Positions 49,051 to 58,339 are shown, numbered from the stretch's first letter. The stretch: DNA of 64,000 bases from Algicola sagamiensis DSM 14643 (GCF_000374485.1 NZ_KB894497.1:62001-126000), one strand, 5' to 3'. Notes: a model not told the origin generated them from the sequence alone. Numbers and translations are program-made.

Positions 49051-50280
49051 GTGGCACGTATTGTTCAAAAATATGGTGGTACGTCAGTCGGCTCTATCGA
49101 ACGAATAGAGGCGGTTGCAGAACGTGTGATCCGAACCTGTCAGGCAGGACATGCTGTTGTGGTTGTTGTCTCAGCAATGGCAGGGGAAACGAATCGACTC
49201 ATTGGACTTGCACATGAAGTTGATGCACAGCCAAATCGTCGAGAGTTGGACGTACTCGCTTCTGCGGGCGAACAAATCAGTAGTGCTTTGCTTGCAATGG
49301 CACTGATAAGGCGCGGTCATCCTGCAATTTCGTTACTTGCTGATCAAGTTGGGATTGCGACGAATAATCGGTTTGGTCGAGCACGAATTACTCATGTTGC
49401 CACTGAACGGCTGGAAGAGGAACTGGAACAAGGACGTGTTGTCATTGTTGCGGGTTATCAGGGGCGGGATCCCGATAATAATATTACGACCCTTGGGCGC
49501 GGTGGGACAGATACAACTGCGGTTGCTGTTGCTGAGGCCCTTGGTGCAGACGAGTGTCAGATATTTACAGACGTGGATGGTGTCTATACAACAGATCCTC
49601 GCGTCATTTCTGAGGCAAGAAAGCTCGACCAAATTGCCTTTGATGAAATGTTAGAAATGGCAAGCCTTGGTGCGAAGGTACTTCAGATCCGCGCAGTTGA
49701 AATGGCGTATACCCGTCAAGTCCCATTACGCGTCCTTTCCAGTTTTGATGAAGGTACAGGAACGCTGATCACAAATAAGGAATCTGCGATGAACCAAGCT
49801 GTAACGGGCATTGCATGCCAAAAAGACGAAGCGCTGATCACATTTGTTGGTGTGCCATTTTCTCCGATGATGGCTGCAAAAATTTTACAGCCTTTAGGTG
49901 ACGCTGATATCGAAATTGATATGGTGATCCAAAACCCGATGGCGAATGCACAAATGGACTTTTCATTCACGGTTCAACAAAATGAGTTTACCCGTGCGAT
50001 GGATGTGCTTACACCTCACATTGAGTCAATTGGCGCACAGAGTATTGAAACCAATCCAAATCTAGTGAAGTTATCCTTGGTCGGTGTTGGCATGAAATCT
50101 CACTCCGGTGTTGCAGCGAAAGCATTTGAAGCGCTAGGTCATGCAAATATCGCTATTCGATTGATTGCAACATCAGAAATCAAAATATCAATGTTAATCG
50201 AAGAAAAGTACATGACGCTTGGGATGCAGGTCCTTCATGATACTTTCGAATTAGAGAAAGCACCAAAAATCGCGGATTAA
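49051..50280 (+). CDS. lysC: Aspartate kinase
   Basis: Phosphorylates aspartate, the first step toward lysine, threonine and methionine. 409 residues, GTG start. N-terminal kinase domain (IVQKYGGTSVGSIERIEAVA, TLGRGGTDTTAVAVAEALGA, FTDVDGVYTTDPR), then two ACT domains (residues about 265-400; VGVGMKSHSGVAAKAFEALG), suited to feedback control by amino acids. In many gammaproteobacteria csrA follows lysC; here it does not, and typA comes next. Confidence 0.96.
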   Translation: MARIVQKYGGTSVGSIERIEAVAERVIRTCQAGHAVVVVVSAMAGETNRLIGLAHEVDAQPNRRELDVLASAGEQISSALLAMALIRRGHPAISLLADQVGIATNNRFGRARITHVATERLEEELEQGRVVIVAGYQGRDPDNNITTLGRGGTDTTAVAVAEALGADECQIFTDVDGVYTTDPRVISEARKLDQIAFDEMLEMASLGAKVLQIRAVEMAYTRQVPLRVLSSFDEGTGTLITNKESAMNQAVTGIACQKDEALITFVGVPFSPMMAAKILQPLGDADIEIDMVIQNPMANAQMDFSFTVQQNEFTRAMDVLTPHIESIGAQSIETNPNLVKLSLVGVGMKSHSGVAAKAFEALGHANIAIRLIATSEIKISMLIEEKYMTLGMQVLHDTFELEKAPKIAD

Positions 50281-50327
50281 TTCAGCATAGCAGCATGGTT
50301 TTTATATGAATTCGTCTAAGATGTAGT

Positions 50328-50333
50328 TATAAT
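50328..50333 (+). promoter_or_regulatory. Probable -10 box of typA
   Basis: TATAAT 96 bp before the typA start, in the lysC-typA gap. No good -35 hexamer was seen at 16-18 bp (TATGAA at 17 bp). Confidence 0.4.
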
Positions 50334-50429
50334 CGCGCACTTTAAATTAAGAATTTATGGTCAGTTGGATGCAAGGTTGTGCCTGATGGCGTCCAAATGC
50401 CCGGAAACCTTTTGAAGCGGTAACCTCAG

Positions 50430-52250
50430 ATGTCATCAAATATCAGTAACTTACGAAATATTGCGATCATCGCGCACGTTGACCATGGTAAAACCACCCT
50501 AGTCGATAAGCTCCTTCAGCAGTCCGGTACTTTAGAAAGCCGTGGCGAGCAAGAAGAGCGTGTGATGGATTCAAACGATCTTGAAAAAGAGCGTGGGATC
50601 ACGATCCTTGCAAAAAATACAGCGATCACTTGGAATGACTATCGCATCAACATTCTTGATACACCTGGTCACGCCGACTTCGGTGGTGAAGTTGAACGTG
50701 TTCTTTCCATGGCTGACTCGGTTCTTCTCTTGGTTGATGCTGTTGACGGCCCGATGCCTCAGACGCGTTTCGTAACACAGAAAGCGTTTGCACATGGTTT
50801 GAAGCCAATTGTTGTCATCAACAAAATTGACCGTCCAGGTGCACGCCCGGATTGGGTTATGGATCAAGTTTTCGATCTATTCGATAATCTTGGTGCAACC
50901 GATGAACAGCTGGATTTTCCTGTTGTTTACGCTTCTGCACTTGAAGGTTGGGCATCGATGGAAGCAGAAGAAGCTTCTGAAGATATGACGCCGCTATTTG
51001 AAGCAATTGTAGAAAAAGTTTCTCCACCAGAGGCAGATCCAGCGGGTGCATTCCAAATGCAGATCACTCAGCTAGACTACTCTAACTACGTTGGTGTCAT
51101 TGGTATCGGCCGTGTCACACGAGGTCAAGTCAAAGTTGGCCAACAAGTGACAGTCGTTGGTGCTGATGGTGAAACTCGTAACGGTAAAGTTGGCCAAGTT
51201 CTTGGTTACATGGGGCTAGACCGATTTGAAGCGGAAGATGCATCTGCGGGTGATATCATCGCCGTGACAGGTCTTGGTGAGCTGAAAATTTCAGATACAA
51301 TCTGTGATCCAAATACAATCGAAGCATTGCCTGCACTAACTGTCGATGAGCCAACAGTAACCATGACTTTCCAGGTCAATACGTCTCCGTTTGCAGGTAA
51401 AGAAGGGAAATATGTCACTTCACGTCAAATCTTGGACAGATTAACGCAAGAACTGAAGCACAACGTTGCACTTCGCGTAAAAGAAATGGACGACCCTGAC
51501 AAGTTTAAGGTGTCTGGTCGTGGTGAGCTTCACTTAGGCATTTTGATCGAAAACATGCGTCGTGAAGGTTACGAAATCGCAGTTTCTCGCCCGGAAGTGA
51601 TCATCAAAGATGATGGCGATACAAAACTTGAGCCTTATGAAACGATGACTGTGGATATCGAAGAAGAGCATCAAGGTTCAATCATGGAGCGTCTTGGTGA
51701 GCGTAAAGGTGAAATGCGTGACATGGTTCCAGATGGTAAGGGACGTATCCGTATCGACTTCGTGATCCCTTCACGTGGCTTGATAGGCTTCCAGACAGAA
51801 TTTATGAGTTTAACGTCTGGTACGGGCTTGATGTATCACACATTCGACCACTATGGTCCATTCCTTGGCGGGAATATCGGCCAGCGTAACAATGGTGTGT
51901 TGATCTCAAATGGTCAAGGCAAAGCATTGGCATACGCGCTTTATGCATTGCAAGATCGTGGACGTTTATTCTTAGGTCATGGTGTCGAAGTCTATGAAGG
52001 CCAGGTGATTGGTATTCACAGTCGTGCAAATGACCTCACCGTCAACTGTTTGAAAGGAAAGCAGCTGACGAACGTTCGTGCTGCAGGTACAGATGAAAAC
52101 CTTCAGCTAACACCACCTGTTGATATGAACCTGGAAAGAGCACTTGAGTTTATTGATGACGATGAGCTAGTCGAAGTGACACCAGAGTCGATTCGTATTC
52201 GTAAAAAGTTACTCACGGAATCTGAGCGTAAACGCGCGAGCCGTGGCTAA
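50430..52250 (+). CDS. typA: Ribosome-associated GTPase TypA/BipA
   Basis: Translational GTPase involved in large-subunit assembly, especially in the cold or under stress. 606 residues: G1 IIAHVDHGKTTLVDKLL, G2 ERGITI, G3 DTPGHADFGGEVERVLSMAD, G4 NKIDRPGARP; then beta-barrel, EF-G-like domains and the BipA-specific C-terminal domain (LTVNCLKGKQLTNVRAAGTD). Confidence 0.98.
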   Translation: MSSNISNLRNIAIIAHVDHGKTTLVDKLLQQSGTLESRGEQEERVMDSNDLEKERGITILAKNTAITWNDYRINILDTPGHADFGGEVERVLSMADSVLLLVDAVDGPMPQTRFVTQKAFAHGLKPIVVINKIDRPGARPDWVMDQVFDLFDNLGATDEQLDFPVVYASALEGWASMEAEEASEDMTPLFEAIVEKVSPPEADPAGAFQMQITQLDYSNYVGVIGIGRVTRGQVKVGQQVTVVGADGETRNGKVGQVLGYMGLDRFEAEDASAGDIIAVTGLGELKISDTICDPNTIEALPALTVDEPTVTMTFQVNTSPFAGKEGKYVTSRQILDRLTQELKHNVALRVKEMDDPDKFKVSGRGELHLGILIENMRREGYEIAVSRPEVIIKDDGDTKLEPYETMTVDIEEEHQGSIMERLGERKGEMRDMVPDGKGRIRIDFVIPSRGLIGFQTEFMSLTSGTGLMYHTFDHYGPFLGGNIGQRNNGVLISNGQGKALAYALYALQDRGRLFLGHGVEVYEGQVIGIHSRANDLTVNCLKGKQLTNVRAAGTDENLQLTPPVDMNLERALEFIDDDELVEVTPESIRIRKKLLTESERKRASRG

Positions 52251-52261
52251 TTTTGCTAAAT

Positions 52262-52285
52262 GCCGCCCCTCCGGGCGGCGTTTTT
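52262..52285 (+). terminator. Intrinsic terminator of typA
   Basis: GCCGCCC-CTCC-GGGCGGC stem of 7 GC pairs followed by GTTTTT. A second small CTGCC/GGCAG hairpin follows at about 52292-52308. Confidence 0.93.
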
Positions 52286-52640
52286 CTTCTCCTGCCCGAA
52301 GGCGGCAGAAAAACCTTCACTCTTTGTTGTTCGTCGTTCATTTGGAATAACCAAATATCTCTCCTTGCGCCGTGATTAATCCTTTGTCATTGCTAACAGC
52401 GTGGATTTGTGAAAGAACAACAGTTCCTAACTGTTTTATTATTTTCTTTTGTTTTTATTGATGTTTACCTATGGCATCGTATTGATATTTTCACCTCTAC
52501 CGGGTTACTTACTACTGAAGTAATCGCCGCTGACACTCCGCTTTTGGCTTGGCCTTAGTTTTTTGTGGTCATCGCATTTGTGTGTATTCATAGTTTTTTA
52601 TTATTTTGGACAAAGGCAGAAATCTTTTTTTTATCAGCGG
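52286..52640. other. Intergenic stretch after typA, no gene supported
   Basis: About 350 bp, T-rich. Short open frames here are not protein-like. It must hold the promoter of the membrane protein gene that follows; no convincing hexamers were found. Confidence 0.4.
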
Positions 52641-53186
52641 ATGGGAAAAAGCAAAACCAAACTCCACTTATTGAAAGTTTTGCTTCCATTGAGCTGGATT
52701 TACTTTGTGCTGCTCTTTGCTGCTTTTTTGCAAGTCGACTTTCACTGGAAGCTTCAATTCCTTGTGTATTTACTCACGAGAGTAGGGCTATTTCTCGGAG
52801 TGTATTTCTATCTACTGGAACAGAAGCTAAAGAGTCGTCGATGCACTCCAATATTTGGCAAGCATGTCAGGCTATTATGGTTTTTGTATCAAAGCGGTGG
52901 GTTCTTCAGGCTGGTATTACAGTCGGTTTGCTTGATGTTTGGTTTGGTTGTATATATCTATCTGAATCATCAGGAGTGGGATATCAATTTCCAGCTGATT
53001 TTGTTCTTAGCGAGTATTTGCTTTTGTTGGAGCACAATAAGAACACTGAAGCACAACCTTGATAATGTCACTTATTATCTGCAATCCATGGGAGACTATT
53101 TTAAATACCGAATCAAAACGATTGCATACATGATTGGCGTATTACCGACATGTATTCAAATCATTGTATTGGGAGTAAGTAAATAG
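52641..53186 (+). CDS. Hypothetical inner membrane protein (181 aa)
   Basis: No family recognised. The ATG at 52641 (MGKSKTKLHLLKVLLPLSWI) is preferred to an in-frame TTG at 52563. Four to five hydrophobic segments: VLLPLSWIYFVLLFAAFL, FLVYLLTRVGLFLGVYFYLL, FRLVLQSVCLMFGLVVYIY, FQLILFLASICFCW and IAYMIGVLPTCIQIIVLG. The loops are basic, which gives an inside-facing N-terminus. An overlapping 165-codon frame at 52565 lacks such organisation. The ribosome binding site is weak, so expression is uncertain. It converges with the porin gene. Confidence 0.5.
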   Translation: MGKSKTKLHLLKVLLPLSWIYFVLLFAAFLQVDFHWKLQFLVYLLTRVGLFLGVYFYLLEQKLKSRRCTPIFGKHVRLLWFLYQSGGFFRLVLQSVCLMFGLVVYIYLNHQEWDINFQLILFLASICFCWSTIRTLKHNLDNVTYYLQSMGDYFKYRIKTIAYMIGVLPTCIQIIVLGVSK

Positions 53187-53212
53187 AGAACTGAAAAGGT
53201 TGCGGGAGAAGG

Positions 53213-53237
53213 AGAAAGCAGGATGATCCTGCTTTCT
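53213..53237 (-). terminator. Terminator hairpin of the porin gene
   Basis: Perfect 11-bp stem AGAAAGCAGGA / TCCTGCTTTCT with a 3-nt loop, 11 bases after the porin stop. Pyrimidine-rich sequence follows on the minus strand, though not a pure T run. Confidence 0.75.
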
Positions 53238-53247
53238 TTCAAAAAGC

Positions 53248-54345
53248 TTAGAAGCTTTTGCTGAAGCCGTAGCTGAAACCAACAGCAACTGCGTCTTCAT
53301 CGGTACCACCGATGTTGTTGTCGTAGTCTTTTGTAAGGTATTCAAGGTGAACACTTACGTTGTCAGCAAGTTTGTAAAGATAAGTAACATTGAAGCCAGA
53401 GTAGTCCATGATTTTTTCGTCAGACTTATCGAACTCTTCTTCATTCGCGAAGTAACCACCTTTGATCGTGTGGCTCTTATTGATGTCGTATGATAATACT
53501 GCATCAAGAGAGTAACCGCTTGCGTCAAGGTTTGTCGCATGGAATGTTGTTGATTTGTCCTGATAAGCAAGACCTGCATATAGGTTGCTCAGGATGTTTA
53601 CAGAACCTGCGATTGCAATGATATCTTCTTCAGCTGCGACTTTTTTATCGCTGTCCGAGCCATCGTTGCGCTTCAAGCGCTCGCTAGATGCCCAAGACAA
53701 TGCAACAGAGAAGCGATCATTTTTGTAACGACCACCAAGGTTGAGTGTGTCAGTGTGGTTTTCAATTTCGTCTTTACCGTTAAACTGTGCAGCAGCCATG
53801 AGCGTGAAGTTGTTCAGGTCATACTGGTAGCTGACAAGGTTGTCCATGAAGTATGGCGTTTCTTTATCGTAACCGAATGGGCTTTCGATGTTGTGGTAGA
53901 TATCAACCGGGCTTGCAATCAACAAGCTATGTGGCTGTCTCATTTTACCAATTTTAATTGTACCAAGCTTACCTTCAAGGCCACCATAGACGAAGCGAGC
54001 GTTACCAATCGTTGCGTCGTCGTCAAGTCTTAGCCACCATTCAGCTTTGTAGATTGCTTTGAGTTCTGGCGCGATTTCGTAGCTGCCAGTAAAGCCAAGG
54101 TGGGAAGCCCCGTCTTTAATATCTGTTTGGCTATTTGCATCTTTTGTATCAATGTACGCAAGCGTTGGGCGGAATGCACCATAGATTTTGAACTCTGACT
54201 TTTCGTCAGCGTATTTTTTTTCTGCAAGTTGTTTTTCAAGTTTTGCAATACGTTCTTCCAATGAAGACTGGCTAGCTGCTTGTGCAGATAAAGATGCAGC
54301 AGCGATTGCGATCGCTAGAGAGCTTAATTTTACTGCTTTTGACAT
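53248..54345 (-). CDS. Outer membrane porin
   Basis: General (Gram-negative) porin of 365 residues. A signal peptide ends at SLSAQA; it is followed by a short coiled coil (SLEERIAKLEKQLAEKKYAD), then amphipathic strands of a 16-strand-type barrel (FKIYGAFRPTLAYIDTK, GSYEIAPELKAIYKAEWWLR, GTIKIGKMRQPHSLLIASP) and a terminal Phe (YGFSKSF) used by the Bam machinery. The solute is unknown. The divergent chitinase makes a role in oligosaccharide uptake worth considering, but no motif proves it. Confidence 0.92.
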   Translation of the reverse strand: MSKAVKLSSLAIAIAAASLSAQAASQSSLEERIAKLEKQLAEKKYADEKSEFKIYGAFRPTLAYIDTKDANSQTDIKDGASHLGFTGSYEIAPELKAIYKAEWWLRLDDDATIGNARFVYGGLEGKLGTIKIGKMRQPHSLLIASPVDIYHNIESPFGYDKETPYFMDNLVSYQYDLNNFTLMAAAQFNGKDEIENHTDTLNLGGRYKNDRFSVALSWASSERLKRNDGSDSDKKVAAEEDIIAIAGSVNILSNLYAGLAYQDKSTTFHATNLDASGYSLDAVLSYDINKSHTIKGGYFANEEEFDKSDEKIMDYSGFNVTYLYKLADNVSVHLEYLTKDYDNNIGGTDEDAVAVGFSYGFSKSF

Positions 54346-54774
54346 TTTATTCTTCCAAAAGGTTTAATTATCAGTCCGTTAACTACAAAAAGGTGGGTTA
54401 ACTTCGTGGTTTCAAAAAAAAGAAACGTCTATTATTCATTGGAAAAAACAGAAAATCCATCACTATTTTTGTGTTTTACTGGAAATGTTAGAAATAGTGT
54501 GATTACTCTACTTGAATTCATCCATTTTACATTCACTTCATTGGATATTAATTCTTTGATATTCAGTTGATTAAAAGGGGTTGAGTGATTTTTTACCTAC
54601 CTTGGTGACTTTTTATGCGCTTTTTGCGTAAATTTATGATTCTCTGGTCGGAGTGGTTTTTGAGCTCTTTATCGCAAAAATACCTCGTTTTATCTCGTCT
54701 GTTTCGCACTCGCAAGTTCATTTCTTAGACTTCCTTCTTGATACCTATTTCATTTTTTCTGATTTTTAAATCAA
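54346..54774. other. Divergent control region of porin and chitinase
   Basis: Part of a 564-bp AT-rich spacer. It must contain the porin promoter; a repeated GTTAAC (about 54379 and 54397) is noted without a known meaning. No gene is supported. Confidence 0.4.
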
Positions 54775-54792
54775 TTTGACAGCGTTGTCAAA
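54775..54792. promoter_or_regulatory. LacI-type (NagR-like) operator over the chitinase -35 box
   Basis: TTTGACAGCGTTGTCAAA is an 18-bp palindrome with a central CG, the shape of a LacI-family operator. Its inner TGACARCGYTGTCA equals the core of the NagR (N-acetylglucosamine repressor) motif reported for Alteromonadales. It contains the TTGACA of the presumed promoter, as expected for a repressor site. Confidence 0.7.
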
Positions 54793-54805
54793 ACGCGTCT
54801 AGTAT
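54776..54805 (+). promoter_or_regulatory. Chitinase promoter
   Basis: Perfect TTGACA at 54776-54781 and TAGTAT at 54800-54805 with an 18-bp spacer, giving a leader of about 100 nt. The palindromic operator covers the -35 box. Confidence 0.65.
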
Positions 54806-54909
54806 TTACGAAATTTACACAAAAGTTAAGTTGGGGTTAATTTCATGATTTGTTTGAATGATGTTTGTTGCTCCAACTCGTCAAAAAGTACTCTATTAAG
54901 GAGGGAGTC

Positions 54910-57303
54910 ATGAATATCCGAACGTTGATCATTTGTACGACGCTAGGTGTTTCTTATCTAAATGCGGCACCTGCAACGCCAAGTATCGACTGGGTAGCAG
55001 ATCAGACGATGCAAAATGGTGAAGTAACATTCCCAATTTCCTGGAAGACCTGGGGAGGGGATAAAGGTGATATCTGGCAGCTCTATCAAAATGACATACT
55101 CATTCATGAAGAAAATTTGGCAAATCTTCAAGCTGGTCAGTCAGGAGAAGTTCCTGTGACGGTCAAACGAATGGGAAATTATGAATATAAGGTCAAGATC
55201 TGTGCAGGATCTGATTGCGCGACAAGCGCTGAAAAAGTCGTCAAAGTGAAGCCGAGTGCCCCTGGAGATATAGATCCATGGGAAGATTTGGATACATCAC
55301 TGTGGCCACATCCCCTAAAAGCTAAGAATAAAGCTTATCAAAATACCTCCGGGAAACAGGTGGGGGCTTATTACACCGAATGGAGTATCTATGATCGAAA
55401 ATTTCTTGTTGAAGATATTCCTGCAAAAAATCTGACCCATCTCTACTATGGCTTTATCGCGATTTGTGGCCCGAATGAATCTTATAAAGATTTTAATCCA
55501 TCTGGGTGGCGTGCACTTCAACAAGAATGTCAGGGGAAGGAAGACTTTGATGTTGTTTTTATTGATCGCTGGGCAACGTTGGATAAACCTTTTGATCCGC
55601 AAGACACTTATGATTTTCCTTTGAAAGGAATTTTTGGCCAGCTTTACCGTCTGAAGAAAACACATCCGAATGTTCGAATCTTGCCCAGTGTTGGTGGATG
55701 GTCTCTTTCTGATCCTTTCTACTTCATGACGAAAAATGAACAAAACCGTAAAAAGTTTGTCGAGTCGATGGTTCGCTTTATTCAAGAGTGGGACTTTTTT
55801 GAAGGGATTGATATCGACTGGGAATTTCCAGGTGGTGGTGGTTTGAATTCAGAATTAGGATCACCAGAAGATGGCGAAACATTTGTTCTATTAATGAAAG
55901 AACTACGAGCCGCACTGGATAGTTTGGCACAATCAACAGGGAAAACTTATGAGCTTACTGCAGCGATGAGTGGTGGGGTTGAGAAGCTTAGCAGGATCCC
56001 ATGGAAGCAAGCTGCGCCCTATATGGATTATATCAATCTGATGACCTATGACTACTATGGCGGCTGGGATAATACCCTTGGTCATTTTACCGGAATCTAT
56101 CCGACAGATTGGGCGCCGATTGAAGGATTTAGTGCAGATGAAGCCGTACAATATATGCTCTCTGAGCAGATCCCTTCAGAAAAAATCACTTTAGGTGCAG
56201 CGATGTATGGCCGCGGGTGGGGAAAAGTCAGCGGGGTTCAGAATGGGTTTCCTTTCTCTGGCCAAGGTGGCGGGCCTGTTAATGGAACGTATGAAAAAGG
56301 TATTGATGGCTATAAGCACTTGATTCAAAAATATCTCGGAGAAAATGGACAAGGAGTCAATGGGTTTGAAGTCTCTTATGATGAAACAGCAGAAGCGGCT
56401 TATGCTTGGCACCCACAGAAGAAAACACTAATCAGTTATGATAACCCACGCTCAGTTTTGGCCAAAGGCCACTATATTCAACAACACCAATTGGGCGGGA
56501 TTTTTGCCTGGGAGTTGAATTCAGATAATGGTGAAATTTTGAATGCAATGCATCGTGGGTTAGGTCATCGCTCTGGCAATGATCAAAATCGAGCGCCAAT
56601 TGCAAATGCTGGACGAGACCAGAGTGTTCGAGCTGGCAATGTGGTCCAATTGAGTGGTGCAGCTTCGACTGACCCGGATGGTGATTTACTGAGTTATCAA
56701 TGGCAACAAGTTAGTGGTCCTCAAATCAATATTGCGAAAGCAGATCGATCTGACACTTCCTTTGTTGCTCCTGATGTCGAAAATCAAACAACAATTGTGC
56801 TATCTCTTCAGGTCAGTGATGGCATACTAACCCATCAGGACCGTATACAGGTAACCATTTTACCTGCGTCTGGCGATCAACCACCTGTTGTGACAATTGA
56901 AGGAGATCATATTGTTCAAGCAGGGCAATCAGGACAAGTTCAGTTACAAGCATCTGACCCAGAGCAGAAACCACTCTCATATCAATGGCAACTTCCTTCT
57001 GGTTGGGTTTATGAGGGACAAGGCTCTTCAGCAGTAACCTATCAGGCACCTAATCTAGATTCTGACCAATCTTTTATTATTTCAGTGGTGGTTTCGGATG
57101 GGACGCATGATGTTGGTTTACAGCATCAAGTCCAAATCCTTTCAACTGACAATGATCAATGCTCTCGTGCTGAAGCTTGGGATGCTAATCAAGTCTATGT
57201 TAAAGGTGATCGGGTTGTTTATGGAAATTCGAGTTGGCAAGCGAAATGGTGGACTCGGGGAGAGAAACCAGGAAAGAGCCTTGTTTGGCAAAATTGTATC
57301 TAG
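54910..57303 (+). CDS. chiA: Secreted family 18 chitinase, ChiA-type multidomain
   Basis: Endo-acting chitin hydrolase, 797 residues from the ATG at 54910, which follows a very strong AAGGAGGGAG site. Signal peptide to about LNAA; N-terminal ChiA_N Ig-like domain to about 130; GH18 barrel about 150-560 with FEGIDIDWEF, catalytic Glu305, plus NLMTYDYYGGWD and GAMYGRGW. Two PKD/Ig-like modules follow (APIANAGRDQSVRAGNVVQL; PPVVTIEGDHIVQAGQ). The last 45 residues form a chitin-binding CBM5/12 module (WDANQVYVKGDRVVYGNSSW, AKWW). A repressor site over the promoter suggests induction by chitin sugars. Confidence 0.96.
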   Translation: MNIRTLIICTTLGVSYLNAAPATPSIDWVADQTMQNGEVTFPISWKTWGGDKGDIWQLYQNDILIHEENLANLQAGQSGEVPVTVKRMGNYEYKVKICAGSDCATSAEKVVKVKPSAPGDIDPWEDLDTSLWPHPLKAKNKAYQNTSGKQVGAYYTEWSIYDRKFLVEDIPAKNLTHLYYGFIAICGPNESYKDFNPSGWRALQQECQGKEDFDVVFIDRWATLDKPFDPQDTYDFPLKGIFGQLYRLKKTHPNVRILPSVGGWSLSDPFYFMTKNEQNRKKFVESMVRFIQEWDFFEGIDIDWEFPGGGGLNSELGSPEDGETFVLLMKELRAALDSLAQSTGKTYELTAAMSGGVEKLSRIPWKQAAPYMDYINLMTYDYYGGWDNTLGHFTGIYPTDWAPIEGFSADEAVQYMLSEQIPSEKITLGAAMYGRGWGKVSGVQNGFPFSGQGGGPVNGTYEKGIDGYKHLIQKYLGENGQGVNGFEVSYDETAEAAYAWHPQKKTLISYDNPRSVLAKGHYIQQHQLGGIFAWELNSDNGEILNAMHRGLGHRSGNDQNRAPIANAGRDQSVRAGNVVQLSGAASTDPDGDLLSYQWQQVSGPQINIAKADRSDTSFVAPDVENQTTIVLSLQVSDGILTHQDRIQVTILPASGDQPPVVTIEGDHIVQAGQSGQVQLQASDPEQKPLSYQWQLPSGWVYEGQGSSAVTYQAPNLDSDQSFIISVVVSDGTHDVGLQHQVQILSTDNDQCSRAEAWDANQVYVKGDRVVYGNSSWQAKWWTRGEKPGKSLVWQNCI

Positions 57304-57314
57304 AGACTTTATCT

Positions 57315-57347
57315 AAAAAGTGTAAGCCGTTTAGGCTTACACTTTTT
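57315..57347. terminator. Strong bidirectional terminator after the chitinase gene
   Basis: Perfect 14-bp stem AAAAAGTGTAAGCC / GGCTTACACTTTTT with a 5-nt loop, giving T5 in both directions, between the convergent chitinase and lipoprotein operon. Confidence 0.96.
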
Positions 57348-57380
57348 CACCATATTCAACGATCGAATTAAAAGCCGTAT

Positions 57381-57797
57381 TTATTCAATAGAATGGGCTG
57401 TTAAAAATAAAGACTTTTGTAGTGCACTAAAAAACTGTTGATAAACAACTGGGTCTTGAATTGGCTCGAGATTATATTGTGCATTTGCACGAACAGAGGT
57501 CTGTGTTTTCCCTTTTGGACGTACAGACACAGTCATTTTGATTTGGTAACCAGATAACTTTGTTGCTGTTACTGTACCAAGATCAGCATCAGCTTTATCA
57601 ATGACGAAATTCAGATCTTGTAGTGTTGCAATGACATTTCGGACAACATTGTTTTTATCTGTTGTGTCGAAAGCTCGTGTCTGCATGCTTCTTAGCTTCA
57701 CTTGGTTTCCGCCTTCAATAATCTTATGGCGAGTACTGACACAAGCTGTCATCGTTAGCGCAAGCATGCTCACGAAAATAATTTTTAAAATATTCAT
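57381..57797 (-). CDS. Lipoprotein, paralogue of the upstream gene product (138 aa)
   Basis: Predicted lipoprotein with lipobox MTAC (residues 16-19 of MNILKIIFVSMLALTMTAC). It shares with the 177-residue neighbour the pattern R-x-(M/L)-Q-(T/S)-R-x-(F/Y)-D-T-x-D, LQDL, LG-x-VTA(T/S)K and the C-terminal FF..L.KS.FL.AH, so the two arose by duplication. It overlaps that gene by 4 bp (ATGA). Third gene of a lipoprotein operon. The function is unknown; no catalytic motif is seen. Confidence 0.8.
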   Translation of the reverse strand: MNILKIIFVSMLALTMTACVSTRHKIIEGGNQVKLRSMQTRAFDTTDKNNVVRNVIATLQDLNFVIDKADADLGTVTATKLSGYQIKMTVSVRPKGKTQTSVRANAQYNLEPIQDPVVYQQFFSALQKSLFLTAHSIE

Positions 57798-58327
57798 ATT
57801 TGATGTGCTTCCAGGAATACGGACTTAGATAACTTATCAAAGAACCCGTTATAAATTTCCTTATCTTTGACGGTCTCAGATGTTGTGATTTGCCCTTGCG
57901 TGTTCCAAACTGTTCGTTGAAAAGTAATACGAGCGATATACTTACCCTTCTCTTTTTTCGATGGTAAAGTCACAAAACTAACTTTGATTTTTTGCTCTTT
58001 ATCGTAAGCTGTTTGCACATTTCCGGTCAGTAATGCCAGAAAAACAGCCCCTGCAATTTGCCCACTATTTACAGCGTCAGCATGCTTTGATGCTGTCACA
58101 AGTCCCAAATTTTTCTCAGTTTCATCTACGGTATAGCCAAGGTCTTGAAGAACATGGATGCCCGCAGACAATAGTGCAATCTCGTCGGCTGTATCATACA
58201 TCCGACTTTGAAGCTGCCTATCCTGTAAAGATGTTGCAGAGAGCTTAAATGCATCCTTAGGTACTGTTTGACAGCCAGAAACCACTAGAAGAAGGCTAAT
58301 GACGACACAGTAGCGTAAATAATTCAT
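57794..58327 (-). CDS. Lipoprotein, longer paralogue (177 aa)
   Basis: Lipobox VSGC (residues 16-19). It has the same conserved blocks as the downstream 138-residue protein (RQLQSRMYDTADE, VLQDLGYTVDETEKNLGLVT, NGFFDKLSKSVFLEAHQI) plus an inserted hydrophobic stretch AGAVFLALLTGNVQTAYDKE in the middle. Small alpha/beta lipoproteins of this shape sit in the outer membrane of some gammaproteobacteria; the role is unknown. Middle gene of the operon, 12 bp after the BamE-like gene. Confidence 0.8.
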   Translation of the reverse strand: MNYLRYCVVISLLLVVSGCQTVPKDAFKLSATSLQDRQLQSRMYDTADEIALLSAGIHVLQDLGYTVDETEKNLGLVTASKHADAVNSGQIAGAVFLALLTGNVQTAYDKEQKIKVSFVTLPSKKEKGKYIARITFQRTVWNTQGQITTSETVKDKEIYNGFFDKLSKSVFLEAHQI

Positions 58328-58339
58328 TGTATTTGCAAC

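Noticed and set aside
52565-53062. 165-codon frame overlapping the hypothetical membrane protein
   Set aside because: Lacks the regular hydrophobic segments of the other frame and ends earlier; the frame at 52641-53186 is more protein-like.
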